From Centroberyx gerrardi (lineage: Eukaryota; Chordata; Actinopteri; Beryciformes; Berycidae), in the NCBI RefSeq assembly GCF_048128805.1, contig NC_136000.1, forward strand, positions 8,934,854 through 8,998,853: a stretch of 64,000 bases of DNA, read 5' to 3'. Of the stretch, positions 25,875-37,600 are shown one piece after another. The notes under the pieces are model-generated. The model was not told the origin of the DNA and did not search any database. It saw only the letters and a list, made by a program, of their open reading frames with translations. Every line of letters begins with the position of its first letter. Positions within the stretch are counted from its first letter, which is position 1. Position numbers and translations under genes: made by a program.

Positions 25875-27760
25875 TGCCTTAAATCTCCACCAGGGGGCCA
25901 CACCCCATCTACCTGCAAGCCGTTGCACTTGATTACCAACTGCTACTACCAGAAACAAGATTGCACTTAAGATTGTACTACTAACCATCCTTTAGTGTCA
26001 GGGTTGGAACTAGATCATTTTCAATTCAATCTGTCCAGACAGTGGATTTTCTTCAAAAATCAGTGGTGTTGACAGAGCAGTGGTGTTGACTTGACAAGCT
26101 CATGAGTAAAAAAATGAGCTCTATGATGATGAAATGACCTCTATGATGTCCAATTGACTAATGCCCAAAACATGCCAATCTGAGTCCTTGAATTTCACCA
26201 AAAAAGACCTTGAAAGTCATTGAAAAGTCTTTGATTTGATGTCCGAGTGAGTGTGGGAACGCTGATTTGGAGTTTCGGTGTGCATTTTGAATCCAGTGCA
26301 TTAAGTGAATTGACCGCAACCCCCCTTGTTTGAGTGCTATGGTAAATGCTGATTATTTCCAATAATTCCTCAGGCTGTGTGTGTGTGTGTGTGTGTGTGT
26401 ACTACTACACTGAGTTGATTTTATGATGATTCAACTCTTTTATTTATCCAGAGTTCAGAGAGATATAATATCAGTCAGACTAAAGCCCTAGGAGAAGAAT
26501 CCAGATCTGGTCAATCTTTACCCTTTTCATTCCCATCATTATATTCCATCCATCTTCTGAGGGTGCTTGCCTCTTTAATATGCATTCTTAAACTTTATGT
26601 GAATATTAAATGTACAACGCAAAGCCAATATTTACAATATTTACAGTGTTTTTCAATATGGACAATGATCAGTTTTGACTAGCTTTGCTAATGCTGGGCT
26701 GAACCACTGAGAATTTGAATAAACTTACCAGAGATTGCAATTAATCATGGAAAACAGGGTATTTTATCTTGTTAAATGGGTATAAAAATGGGATGAGAAA
26801 ATGATCAGTTTAATCAGTTGTACCATATAAGTTGTTATCCCTGTGCTCCTCTGTGCATATCTCATCAGATATGCAGCAATACAGTCATAGAGGAAAGATT
26901 CAAAGTTATTTCCCTCACAACTAAAACCACTCTGCAGTGCCTTTTTGCGAACACATTGAAACTAGATACAGATTGACTGTAACCTTTTTAATAAGAGTAA
27001 TCAGTTATGAATTGTTCTAGTTTGGCTTTTGGACAAAAACACCTTGAGGAGGCGAACTTGAGCATTGATTTCAGCAGTTATTGATACAGTATGTAGAGAG
27101 AGGTTGTGTACATCACTAAGTATCAGTGTTATTATTACATTAAAGTCAAAGATGTAAATTGGTGGTAAATCTACAGTGTCTAAGAAATCAAGGTGTGAAA
27201 TAGTATGTCATTTTAAAATGGAAAACCCTCCATAAGGTTCCCTCTCATGTGCCTTTGTCTGCTTTCCTTGGCACAAAACTAAAAGTGAAGTAATGTTTGG
27301 AGAGAAGCCTGGACAGGGCAGACTTATCTGAGTGTAACTGACCAAGGTTAAAGATACCAAGGTGTCTCTTTTAGCCTATAAGAACCACAAAGACCGACGG
27401 GAGGAAACAGCATTTTGAAATCAAATGTATCCATGTCCTATATTAATTTTTCATGTGACCTGATATAGATGTGAGTCTGTATGTTTGTAAACGTTCCCTA
27501 TCCAATTGCCTGTCTGTATATAATTGGTCTGTTTGCTAACATGCAATCTGTGAACGTCTTTCAGATGAGATGTATATTTAGTGCCTGTATCAATTAATTT
27601 TTATAATCAAAGCTTATGAGCAATTTCATTTGAATTAATTTTTAAACTGCTTTGTGTCTGGCAGGTTTGCATCTTCCTGGATCTTGTGTCCAGGCTCTGT
27701 GTGAAATTAAATTGAAATTTAACAGAGTCGAATGAGTCGAAACTTTTCCTTGAAAGTATC
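25875..27760 (+). other. cat: cat 3'UTR and downstream flank, founder of repeated blocks
   Basis: An AATAAA at 26718-26723 is a likely poly(A) signal, and a GT tract lies at about 26377-26400. Two blocks recur downstream. The block starting CCTTTAGTGTCAGGGTTGG at 25989 recurs at about 40249 and 45413. The block from about 27217 (GGAAAACCCTCCATAAGGTT) through 27345 (CTGACCAAGGTTAAAGATAC) and on to 27760 recurs at about 40436-40880 and 45785-46330. The catalase 3' end was therefore part of the duplicated IFITM unit. Confidence 0.75.
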
Positions 27761-28327
27761 AAGAGACACAATGGGTTAGGAAAAAAAAATAGTATTAGTA
27801 GCGCAAACTGAATGCTCCGCCTTTTCAGAAGAATTCAGCATGACGCACGGCCGAGACACTGGCCCCGCTCGCTCTGGCCCCGCTTAACTCTGGATTCGCA
27901 ACTCTGGTGAAGCAATCAAACTGGATTATAAACTATCATGGCAGGCTTAATGTAAGGTCTGTGTGTTGCAATGACGATTTAACACCAATACAAAACAATA
28001 TTGCTGTGTCAGCAAAAAAAAAAAAGCTTACAAAATAGTTGTAAAAAAAAAATGCCTGTGCATAATAAGAACACAGCATGAGAAAGATGAAATATTTTCA
28101 AGTAGCGGATGATGCTCCAGAGAGTTTGGGATTCTTCATTAGTTTTTATTTTTATGTAGTTTTTCAAATGTTTTTTCAATTCCTCTTTAGTTTTAGTTAT
28201 TTTTTTATTTTTTATTTTTTTTTAAGTAGCTCAGAAGAGCAGAATTTTTAGTACGGGATTTTTAGTCCAGAGGGCATCAGCAGCCTCACTAAAGCTGCGT
28301 ACAGACAAGTTTAATGTTATGTTCAAA

Positions 28328-28492
28328 ACGGGATGATACAAACTTTTTTTTTTGTCACTCTCATCTACACACACGCACAAATCTAAACTGTAAAAGCCAC
28401 TGAAGCAGTTTTTACGCAGCCAACCGAAGAGTCCAATATCCAGGCAAAAGATTCACGTTTTAGTTTTGATGGTTTATCCCAGAAAACATTTT
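28328..28492. repeat. Inverted copy of the IFITM intron segment, upstream of copy 1
   Basis: The stretch around GAGTCCAATATCCAGGCAAA is the reverse complement of the IFITM1 intron around 29736-29860 (TTTGCCTGGACATTGGACTC). The match covers about 120 bp clearly and continues more weakly. Exon 1 of copy 1 is therefore flanked by inverted repeats about 1.3 kb apart. The same arrangement exists around copy 2 (about 41412-41573 and 42388-42510). Confidence 0.8.
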
Positions 28493-28544
28493 TTTTTTCA
28501 ACTGTCTCAATGAGGGATAACTGCTTTTATCTGGATTCACCTTA

Positions 28545-28778
28545 TCAGTGTACTTCATGAGCAGAATACTCCTTAATACAGTCAGTATATTGTGTAATCA
28601 TTTCCTGATCTTACACTGTACGTCACTATACCAAGCAACTGCAAAGTTACTGGAAGTTATTGCCACGCCTCCCAACTTTCTCTACTTATCTGCCTGGCCC
28701 ACACTCGATACACTAACATCACTCCACTTGTGACTGAAGATTATCGTTTTTCGCCTTATTTCTGGTCCCGAAGCCGAG
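28545..28778 (+). promoter_or_regulatory. Conserved 5' flank of IFITM copy 1
   Basis: Blocks shared with the other copies are CAGTGTACTTCATGA, TTATTGCCACGCCTCCCAAC (a GC/CACCC-box-like motif), ACTTTCTCTACTT (a weak match to a reversed interferon-stimulated response element TTTCNNTTTC) and TTATTTCTGGTCCC just before the ATG. Interferon control is expected for the family, but no perfect ISRE is visible here. Confidence 0.4.
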
Positions 28779-29844
28779 ATGAAGCTTACAGCACTTCAAC
28801 CGTCAGCGTTTGTTCCAGTAAAAGAGAATAAGTGTGATGTCCTCGTTGAGACCGGCAGTCCCGCGGTGGTCCAGCACACCACCGTGAGGATCGACCGCAC
28901 CGAGCCGCTGCCCCGGGACCACATCGTCTGGTCCCTCTGCTCCCTCCTGTACGGAAACCCCTTCTGCCTCGGGTTGGCGGCGCTCTGCTACTCAGTCAAG
29001 GTAAATTGTTTATCAGTTTTCATATGAGGACAGAAAACTTCATGTAGCCTATATGGTCTATTTGTTACGGAAGCGTAATGCATTCACTTGAGAAAAAAAA
29101 AATTGCCCTGTTTTTCTGAATTAAGGAGATAATTATCTCAGAATTCTGAGAAAAGTTTTCATGGAAAAAAATAATTCTGCTCTGTTTTTCTGAGATAATT
29201 ATCTCGTTAATTCAGAAAAACAGCAGATTTTTTTTTTTTTTTTTAAATGCTCTGTTTTTCTGAATTAACGAGATAATTATCTCAGAAAAACAGCAGATTT
29301 TTTATTTTTTTTTATTTTAATTATCTTGTTCATTTAGAAAAACAGAGCAGAATTTTTTTTTCCCATGAAAACTTTTCTCAGAATTCTGAGATAATTATCT
29401 CCTTAATTCAGAAAAACAGAGCATTTAAAAAAAAATAAAAAATTCTGCTCTGTTTTTCTGAGATAATTATCTCGTTAATTCAGAAAAACAGGGCAAAAAA
29501 TTTGTTCTCAAGTGAATGCATTATGCTTCCGTAATTTGTTCTTTTGTTTGTTTGTTTTCTTTTTTTTCCCCGACCGCCGAGCGGGGCTGGCCAATAGTGC
29601 CTCGTCTTGACTGACTGTGATGGAAAAAGTAGTAAAAACTTGTATTAGGTGTATTATTTTTATTCTATTATTATTTTGTTTCTTATAATGCGTGTTTGAG
29701 AACCAGCATTTTTTTTTAACCAAAGAAAAGAGAGACGAGAGAGCGTTTTCTGGGATAAACCATCAAAACTAAAAACTGTGAATCTTTTGCCTGGACATTG
29801 GACTCTTTGGTTGGCAGCGTAAAACCTGCTTCAGTGGCGTTGGA

Positions 29845-29889
<45 letters not shown>

Positions 29890-30183
29890 AGCTGAGAATG
29901 ACAAATAGCCCAACACTTTGGCTATTATGGTTATCCCAATAGCCAAAATGTTGGGCTATTTGCATCCCAAACCCTAATAATCCTGGTCCTCGGACTCCAC
30001 CTTAATCAATGTATGCTGTTGTGTTTCCAGGCTAGAGACAGGAAGCTACTAGGAGACCTGGAGGGCGCCAGAAAGCAGGGCTCCACCGCCCTCTGCCTCA
30101 ACATCTTCGCCCTGGTCCTGGTGGTCACCATGATCATTCTTTTCTTCGTCATGCTCTACTTGCAGGATATCCTGTTTTATTGA
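28779..30183 (+). CDS. ifitm: IFITM-like CD225 protein, copy 1 (shortened membrane segment)
   Basis: Exon 1 is 28779-29000 and exon 2 is 30031-30183, giving 124 residues. The CD225 core runs from EPLPRDHIVWSLCSLLYGNP (about residue 42) through CLGLAALCYSVKARDRK, the cytosolic loop GDLEGARK with a GxxxG motif, and the C-terminal membrane helix CLNIFALVLVVTMIILFFV. Mammalian IFITMs are small endosomal/plasma-membrane proteins that block virus-cell membrane fusion and are palmitoylated on juxtamembrane cysteines; equivalents here are in SLC, PFC and ALC. The N-terminus (MKLTALQPSAF) has no PPxY or YxxL signal. Compared with copy 2, five residues (FYPVI) are missing from the last helix by a 15-bp in-frame deletion. 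The splice donor is GTAAAT, weaker than GTAAGT in copies 2, 3, 4 and 6. The poly(A) signal AATAAA is at 30428-30433. Confidence 0.88.
29066..29533. mobile_element. Palindromic MITE with TACGGAAGC termini in IFITM1 intron
   Basis: The ends TACGGAAGCGTAATGCATTC and, inverted, GAATGCATTATGCTTCCGTA flank 468 bp of near-palindromic sequence built from AGATAATTATCTC cores. A 6-bp duplication ATTTGT lies at 29060-29065 and 29534-29539. The paralogous intron of copy 2 (42173-42185) shows the uninterrupted empty site CTATTTGTTCTTTTG, so both boundaries are firm and the insertion postdates the duplication. It is non-coding. Confidence 0.92.
29902..29962 (+). other. Intronic hairpin, IFITM1
   Basis: CAAATAGCCCAACACTTTGG plus CTATT pairs with the inverted copy ending at 29962, with one mismatch over 25 bp and a loop of about 11 nt. 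It lies about 70 bases upstream of exon 2 and recurs in copies 2 and 3. Confidence 0.8.
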
Positions 30184-30743
30184 CCTGCCTCTTGCTGTAA
30201 CATGCCACGCTGCTGTTTATACTTCACACTGCTTTTTTGTGGGGTTTTTTGTACATACTGTCCTTCAACACAACAATATTATGTTTTTAATTGGTGTTAC
30301 AAAAATCTTCATTGCAAATCAATTTAATATATTTGTTTGTAGTTTGTAATTGAATCCAGATGTCCTGTAAGACTGCTTGACATGCTGAATTCTGTGTGAA
30401 AAGGAGGAGCATTCAGTTTAATTGTGCAATAAATGTCTTCTTCCTAACCCTCTGTGTCTCTGATACTTTTAAGGGTAACAGCATGTAGTGTGATTACAGA
30501 CAGGGGCATAATTTTGCACATCTTGAATTTATATTTTATCCTGATTGTAGATAATGCTAACACTAGTGCAAAATTATAGTCTGATTACAATTTCAATCAT
30601 CAGTAATCTGTAACAGATAATGTTTTGAAAGAACCTCTCCAACTGAGGTGAAAACATAAAGGTAGACTCAACAGTGAAAAAAACTCCTGCACTCTGCTAC
30701 TTGCAATGCAACAATTTGTTTTTAAATTCAGATAAATTGTGGC

Positions 30744-32820
30744 ATGAGTGGACAATGCTCAAACAACCTGCTGCACAAACACATCACAAAGGTAAGCGAC
30801 GCCTCAAAGGATCTGAACTTTGTTTATGAAGAGTTAAGGCACATCGACATTCCCGACCATGACACACGTCGCAGAGTAGACACTTGTGAAGCAGTAACAA
30901 AGACGATCATCGAGACTGCAAGAGGTCATCTAGACACAAGAAAGGGTGAAGGTCAAAGGAATGAAGAACAAGACGGGAAAGAGACAGCGTCTGTAATCAA
31001 GTCTGCAGCCTCTGAAAAAATAAGCATCAACTCTCACCGCACCAAGTTCTCCGCTCATTCTCGAAGCAACTCAGGAGCCACATCCAGACATTCAAGCCTG
31101 TCTTCTGCCAACAGACAAGACGCTGCTGCTGAAGTTGCTGCCAATGAAGCCACCTTAGAAGTACTGCTAGAGCAAGAACGTCATATTGAAGAACTTCAAA
31201 GACTCGAAGCTGAAGCTGCCCATTTACGAGCCAAACAAGAGGCCGAAAATGCGGAGAGACAAAGGGCGCTAGAAGCCAAGCGCAGACAACTAGAGCGACT
31301 GGAGACGATTAAGAAGCTAAAGGCTGCCAAGGCGCGACAGCAAGTATATGATCAGTGTGAGTGAGAGTGAATGCTCAGACAAAGAAATAAACAAGCTGCT
31401 CCATCGACGTGTCTCCCTGAAGGAGGAAGAGGAAGTCAAGCATGAAAGTAGCCCGTTGCAGCACCACTCTCCACCACAAGCTGTGACACATCCAAAGCAA
31501 GAAGACAGCACAGCAGCTCTTGTTAGAGCGTTCGCAGAGTCCATCAGCGCGAGTCGTCTTCCTGTACCTGAACCAACAACGTTCAATGGCGACCCACTCA
31601 GATTCAACGACTGGAAAGTTTCCTTTCAGACACTAATTGACAGAAAAAACATACCAGCTGAAGAAAAGATATATTATCTGCGAAAGCACGTGGGTGGACC
31701 CGCCAAGAAGGCCATAGAGAGCTACTTCCTGCTAGGCACAGAGTTAGCCTATCGTGCAGCGTGGACTATCCTAGAAGAGAGATATGGCAATCCATTCCTC
31801 ATCGCCAAGGCCTTCAGAGACAAGCTCGATGCATGGCCCAAGATAAGCTCCAAAGGCAGTGCGGAACTTCAGGAATTCGCCGACTTCCTTCGCAGCTGTG
31901 AGGCTGCCATGTCTCAGATAGGAGGTCTTGAAGTACTCAACGACTGCAACGAGAACCAGAAAATGCTTGCTAAACTTCCAGACTGGCTGACCTCAAGATG
32001 GAATAGGAAAGTCATAGAAGTGGAAGAACAAAGTCACACGTTCCCAAGCTTCAGCCAGTTCGTCAAGTTTCTCACACGTGAAGCCAAAATCGCTTGCAAC
32101 CCAATAACATCTCTCCACGCTCTAAAACCAAGTGAAAGCGAAAGGATCAAGGTTTCAAAGAACAGAGGTCCTGGAGCAAAGGTACTGGCAACCAACTCAG
32201 ACGAGAAAGCTGTCGCTATAAGCTGTGTCTTCTGTGAGAAGGCAGGTCACAGTCTACACAAGTGTCGTAAATTTATGGATGAGACGATCTCTGAGCGAGT
32301 CAAGTTTGTTCAAGAGAAGAAATTGTGCTTCGGCTGTCTGAAGTCTGGCCATCGCTCAAAGGACTGTGAAAACAGAAAGATCTGTGATACGTGTGAGAAA
32401 GGACATCCGACTTGGCTCCACGATAATCGCACCAAGGAAGAAAGGATGTCAACAAGGCCTGATGGAGCGAGGCACAGTGACAAGTCAAGGGAAAGGAAGA
32501 TGGAGCACCCACAAGATAAAGCAGCAAGAACATCACGTGAGGCAACATCAAATAGAGTCGTCCAGAATATCAAAGACACTCATACGTCCACAATCATTCC
32601 AGTGTGGGTGTCAGCCACAAGTGAGCCAGCTTGTGAAGTTCTTGTGTATGCACTCCTTGATACACAGAGTGACACAACCTTTATCCTTGAAGAAACAGTA
32701 AAGGTTCTCCACACAAAGAACGAACCAGTTCAGCTAAAGCTCTCCACAATGGCTTCAAGAAACACAGTCGTGTCCTGCCGGAAACTGACTGGTCTACAAG
32801 TGAGAGGATTCTACTCAGAC
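30744..32820 (+). pseudogene. BEL/Pao gag and protease region, frameshifted
   Basis: The first frame (30744-31364) is Ser/Thr-rich and then a Glu/Arg-rich coiled coil (EELQRLEAEAAHLRAKQEAE). The reading shifts near 31348-31364 into a second frame that continues to 32820. That frame has the DUF1759-like segment (FNGDPLRFNDWKVSFQ), three Cys/His knuckles (CVFCEKAGHSLHKC, CFGCLKSGHRSKDC, CDTCEKGHPTWLH) and the start of the Pao-type protease with LLDTQSDTTF at about 32656. The frame is cut at 32820 by an inserted LTR-like element and resumes at 34658. Confidence 0.85.
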
Positions 32821-34176
32821 AGGTGTTGGGCTAGGCCATGTGGTCAAACAAAGGAACGGCCTACATGTAAGATTAAAAGCCTAAAACCGGCCTAGCAAGG
32901 GAATCAAAAACCTGAACTCTAGCCCACCCGCTGGGCTGGGACCTTAAACAAAGGAAAGCAGCGCCAAAATTCCAACAGGCCCTGAAGTTCACACCTAGGT
33001 GCAAACTGGCTGAAACCCAACCTCTGGCCTCTCATTGGCCGAGACTCGGGCGAACCCCGGGATGTCCCCATGACGTCACCAAGAGTATAAATTCCAGAGA
33101 TACCTTTCCTCATCGCCCCTTATTGCGACCCCGTTGCTAAACAAGGTGGTACCTGAAACGTTCGAACTGTTCTTTTGTTTAGCCGAGGCGCAGTCTTCAA
33201 CTCGCGGGACGAGACCAGACTGTTTAGTGTTAGCTATAACACTGTTGGATCCAGAAGGATTAGACTAGTTGTTCGAGTATCCGACATTCTAATTCCTTAC
33301 ACGCACTGCCGTGTGTAGCAGACCTGCAGAAGTGGACTGGAAGAGAATACAGCTAAGGACACTCCTTCCCTCCAAGAAAACAACGTAAGGATACGTTTCT
33401 TCAACCAAGTCGACTCCTGGCTGACATCTTCGCTGCCTACGAGGAAAGCCAGCTGGCCGTTGTTCCGTGCAGGGAGAGATAACGGTCCCGCAGATTCGCC
33501 TAGGAAAACCCCTCGGATCAATAAGACGGACTCAACCACACACCAATCACTCGAGAGTGATTTCCAAGTAAGAGGCTTTGGTTCTGGGCAGAGACTAGAA
33601 TAGGTGTGTTAAATAAGCTTACTGATCAGAAGCTGTATTTGTGCGTATTGGGAAGCGCATCGGACCGCCGCGTTCATATTATGCTGTATGAATAATACCT
33701 CAATCATTATGCTTGCTGCTTAATTTGATTGTGTTAATGTAAAGCTGATTTGTGTTCAATTGCATGCCGCTGAGCTTGCATCCATGTTAGTAGCCACCGT
33801 ATAGAGCCAATATACTGCATTTTACCAGTTCAAAGACCAGTAACCCGGCGTACTATTTCCAAGTCGTACCCCGAGTTCCTGTGTGGTAAAAGGCTATTGT
33901 TGTGTCTCTAGACGGCGAGTAGAATCTCTAGGTTTACCCTGAGTGCTTCTCCTTTATTCTCCCTCTCTCTCTCTCTCTTACTAACCCACACACATACACA
34001 CACCCACATCTCATTACACATTCATTGCTACCTAAGAATTAGATGGTGTTGGTTTAGCTGCCTAACTCCAACTCCATCTTGGTTCCAAAGCCCTTTTTGT
34101 TCAAACTGCGCGGTCACAGCCGCCATCTTGAACTCTCGCGAGACGTCCCACTCACGTGGTCACGTCCGCCATCTTG

Positions 34177-34225
<49 letters not shown>

Positions 34226-34657
34226 CACACACACGCGCACGCATCCATACGTGCCATATGCTGTTTGTGCCTTTATGCTTGCTAGTTAGACCTATAGTTA
34301 TAGTTGTATAATAGTTGTTGATTAACTGCAGTGTTATTGATTATTGATTGATATTGCTAAAGTTAAATAAACTCCATTATACTTTTAAAGAGAAGTTGTC
34401 TGTGATTCCTTGTGCATATGTGCTGCAATAACGGCTGGTTGTGAGGGCCTGTGTACGAATTCACCCTATACTCTTCACTCATAAATGTACAGTGGTACTT
34501 AACCACTGTCATTTGGGGTGAACAGCCATTTTGAGACTGTATTGAAGGCTCGGTTATTGGTCCCTGATTCCAGGGTGGTGCCCCGTTATTGACTCCCGTC
34601 AATAATTTTATGAATATTAATAATTTCACGATTATTAATTATTGATTGCTAATAACC
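32821..34657. mobile_element. Probable solo LTR inserted in the BEL protease/pol frame
   Basis: About 1.84 kb separates the two halves of the BEL reading frame, which rejoin in phase (GAC at 32818, AAA at 34658). On the plus strand it has a perfect CRE, TGACGTCA, at 33071-33078, then TATAAA at 33086-33091, a TC tract at about 34180-34227 and AATAAA at 34366-34371, a retroviral-LTR-like order. It starts near TGTTGGGCTAGGCC (32824) and ends near AATAACCA. The exact target duplication was not resolved (CAGAC versus CAAAC is the nearest). There is no coding region. The family (endogenous retrovirus or other) is not determined. Confidence 0.65.
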
Positions 34658-37600
34658 AAACCTGCCTCTATCAAAGCCCAACACAGGATAATCCCTCTGC
34701 CAGTGACCTACTCAAGAGAATTCATCCCTGCAAACAGAGATCATATTCCCACACCAGAGACTGCAAAGGCATGGCCTCATCTTGAACACATCACAGATGA
34801 GATCGCTCCTCAGCAAAGCTGTGATGTTGGCCTGCTAATTGGCTACAACTGTCCTCAAGCTCTCGTCCCAAGACAAGTGGTGCCTGGTGAAAAAAATCAG
34901 CCCTTTGCACAGAGAACAGACTTGCGATTGGACGCGATTGGAGTAAGTCACCAGGTCATCGTGAAGCAAGTGATGCCAGGTCTTCAGTCCTCGTCAAACC
35001 TCACAAGCGAAGTGCACTATGTCTGTAGAACACAGATCAAGGAAGTAGTCTTACCTGCAGACGTCATCAAGGTGCTGGAATCTGACTTTGTCGAAAGAGC
35101 TTCAGAGGACGGCCACATTTCTCAAGAGGATCTCCGATTCCTGTCAAAGATGGAAAAAGGCATCAGGCTCAAGGACGATGGTCACTATGAAATGCCACTG
35201 CCATTCAAGAAAGAAAGGCCCAACTTACCAGATAACAAGGTATGCGCCATCCACCGTCTCAGATGCCTAGAAAGAAAGCTGAGAGAAACGAGCAATACCA
35301 CAAAGACTACAAGACCTTCATGGACGAGACCATAACCCGCGGAGATGCAGAAAGGGTCCCAGAAAAGGACATCTGCAAAGCTTCAGCATGGTACATCCCA
35401 CACCATGGGGTGTATCATCAAAGACCAAGCAATCCAGCTAGTGAAGGAAGCAAGAGAGCTCTGCAGCAGAGGCAAACTCCGGCTGCACAAGTTCATCTCC
35501 AACAGGAAGGAAGTCCTAGCCACAATTCCCAAAGAAGAATGTGCTGAAGCTACCAAAGACCTGGACGTGGCACTGGGTGAACTACACATGGAAAGAGCAC
35601 TCGGTCTACAGTGGTGCGTGGCTTCTGATGAGTTCCAGTTCAGAGTGGTCGTCAAAGAAAATCCACTTACCCGAAGAGGAGTCTTGTCCACGGTCGCTTC
35701 AGTATACGATCCACTCGGATTTGTGGCACCCTTCATCCTGGTGGGAAAACAGATCCTGCAGCAGATGTGTCGTGACAAGCTCAGTTGGGATGACACCTTA
35801 CCTGATGACCTTGGACCCCTGTGGGAATTTTGGCTCCAAGACCTGCAAAACCTGGCTGGTGTGAAGATCAAGATTTGCTACATTCCATCAAGCTTCAAGG
35901 TCCAGCGTTACAAGCTCCACCATTTCTCCGATGCCAGCGTGTCAGGCTATGGAGAGTGCTCGTACCTCAGAGCAGTCAGTGCATCAAGTGAAGTCCACTG
36001 CTCCTTAGTCATGGGAAAGTCAAGAGTCGCCCCCACTAAGGTTACAACCATACCAAGACTCGAGCTGTCAGCAGCAGTGGTAGCTGTCCGCACCAGTGAT
36101 ATGCTCAAGAAAGAACTGGAGATAAATTGCCTACAAGAATTCTTCTGGACCGATTCAAAGGTTGTCCTTGGATACATCAATAATGAAGCCAGAAGATTTC
36201 ATGTGTTCGTAGCAAACCGTGTGGAACAAATCAAGCAAAGCACAAAGTCTGCGCAATGGAGGTATGTGGCTTCTGGAGAGAATCCAGCAGATCACACCTC
36301 AAGAGGTCTCATCACAGAGCAACTTGTAGCTTCTAACTGGTTCACAGGCCCAGACTTTCTTTGGCAGAAAGAGCTACCAAGTGGAGAAGTCAAGGTGGGA
36401 GAAATCGCAAGTAGTGACCCAGAGCTCAAGAAGGCCAAAGTTCATGACGCCCAAGCAAGGGAAGTAAGGTCGCTGTTAGATCGCCTACACAAGTTCTCCG
36501 ACTGGTCAAGAATGGTGAAAGCTATCGCCAGACTCAAGCGTTGTGCAAAGGAAACCAAAGGCCTCAAGCCAAGGTCCTGTGAAGCCACCAGTTTAGAGGA
36601 AAGGAGGGAAGCAGAGCTGACCATAATCAAGACGGTTCAACAAGCAACCCTCTCTCAAGAAATGCAGTGCCTCCAGTGTCATAAGGAGACACAAATCAAA
36701 AACAAGGCCAACAAGTTGCACAAGTTAAGTCCATTCCTGGATGACCAAGGTATCCTCAGAGTCGGAGGTTGCTTAACTCATGCTGCCCTACATCCACATG
36801 TGAAGCATCCAGCTGTCCTCCCAAGAGACAGTCACGTGTCGGCATTACTCGTCAAGCACTATCATGAGAGAGTGCACCATCAAGGGCGAGGAATGTCCAT
36901 GAATGAGCTCCGATCCAATGGCATATGGATCCTAGGATGCAGCAATGCAGTATCATCCCATATTTACAAGTGCACAACGTGCAGGAAGTTCAGAAGATGC
37001 ACAGAACAACAAAGGATGGCAGACCTCCCGGAAGAGCGAATGGAAACAACCCCTCCATTCATTTACTGTGGAATAGACTGCTTCAGACCATTCTACGTCA
37101 AGGAAGGGAGAAAAGAGCTAAAGCGTTATGGACTGTTACTTACCTGCATGTGTTCCAGAGCAGTACACATTGAAATGCTCGATGACTTGACCACAGATGC
37201 CTTCATCAACGCTCTGCGTTCATTCATCGCCATTCATGGAACAGTCCGCCAGATAAGATGTGATCAAGGGACAAACTTCGTCGGTGCTAGGCGTGAGTTT
37301 GTTGAAGCATTGAAAGAGATGGATCAAGAAGAACTCAAAGAATTGGGATGTGAGTTCATCATGAACACCCCAGCTTCAAGTCATATGGGTGGCGTCTGGG
37401 AAAGACAAATTCGCACGGACTGCTCCTCTCTACGAACGTTCCTATACGAAGTCATGGCGGTTGTAAATAGCAGACCTCTGACCACTGATTATCTGAATGA
37501 TTCATCCAGTCCAGAGCCCCTGACACCAAACCACATCCTGACCATGAAGTCCACGATCCTCTCCCCACCTCCTGGAAGGTTCATCAAGGAAGATCTTTAC

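Noticed and set aside
28664-28690. Interferon-stimulated response element upstream of IFITM copies
   Set aside because: CTTTCTCTACTT only partly fits TTTCNNTTTC; listed within the promoter entry as weak, not as a site of its own.
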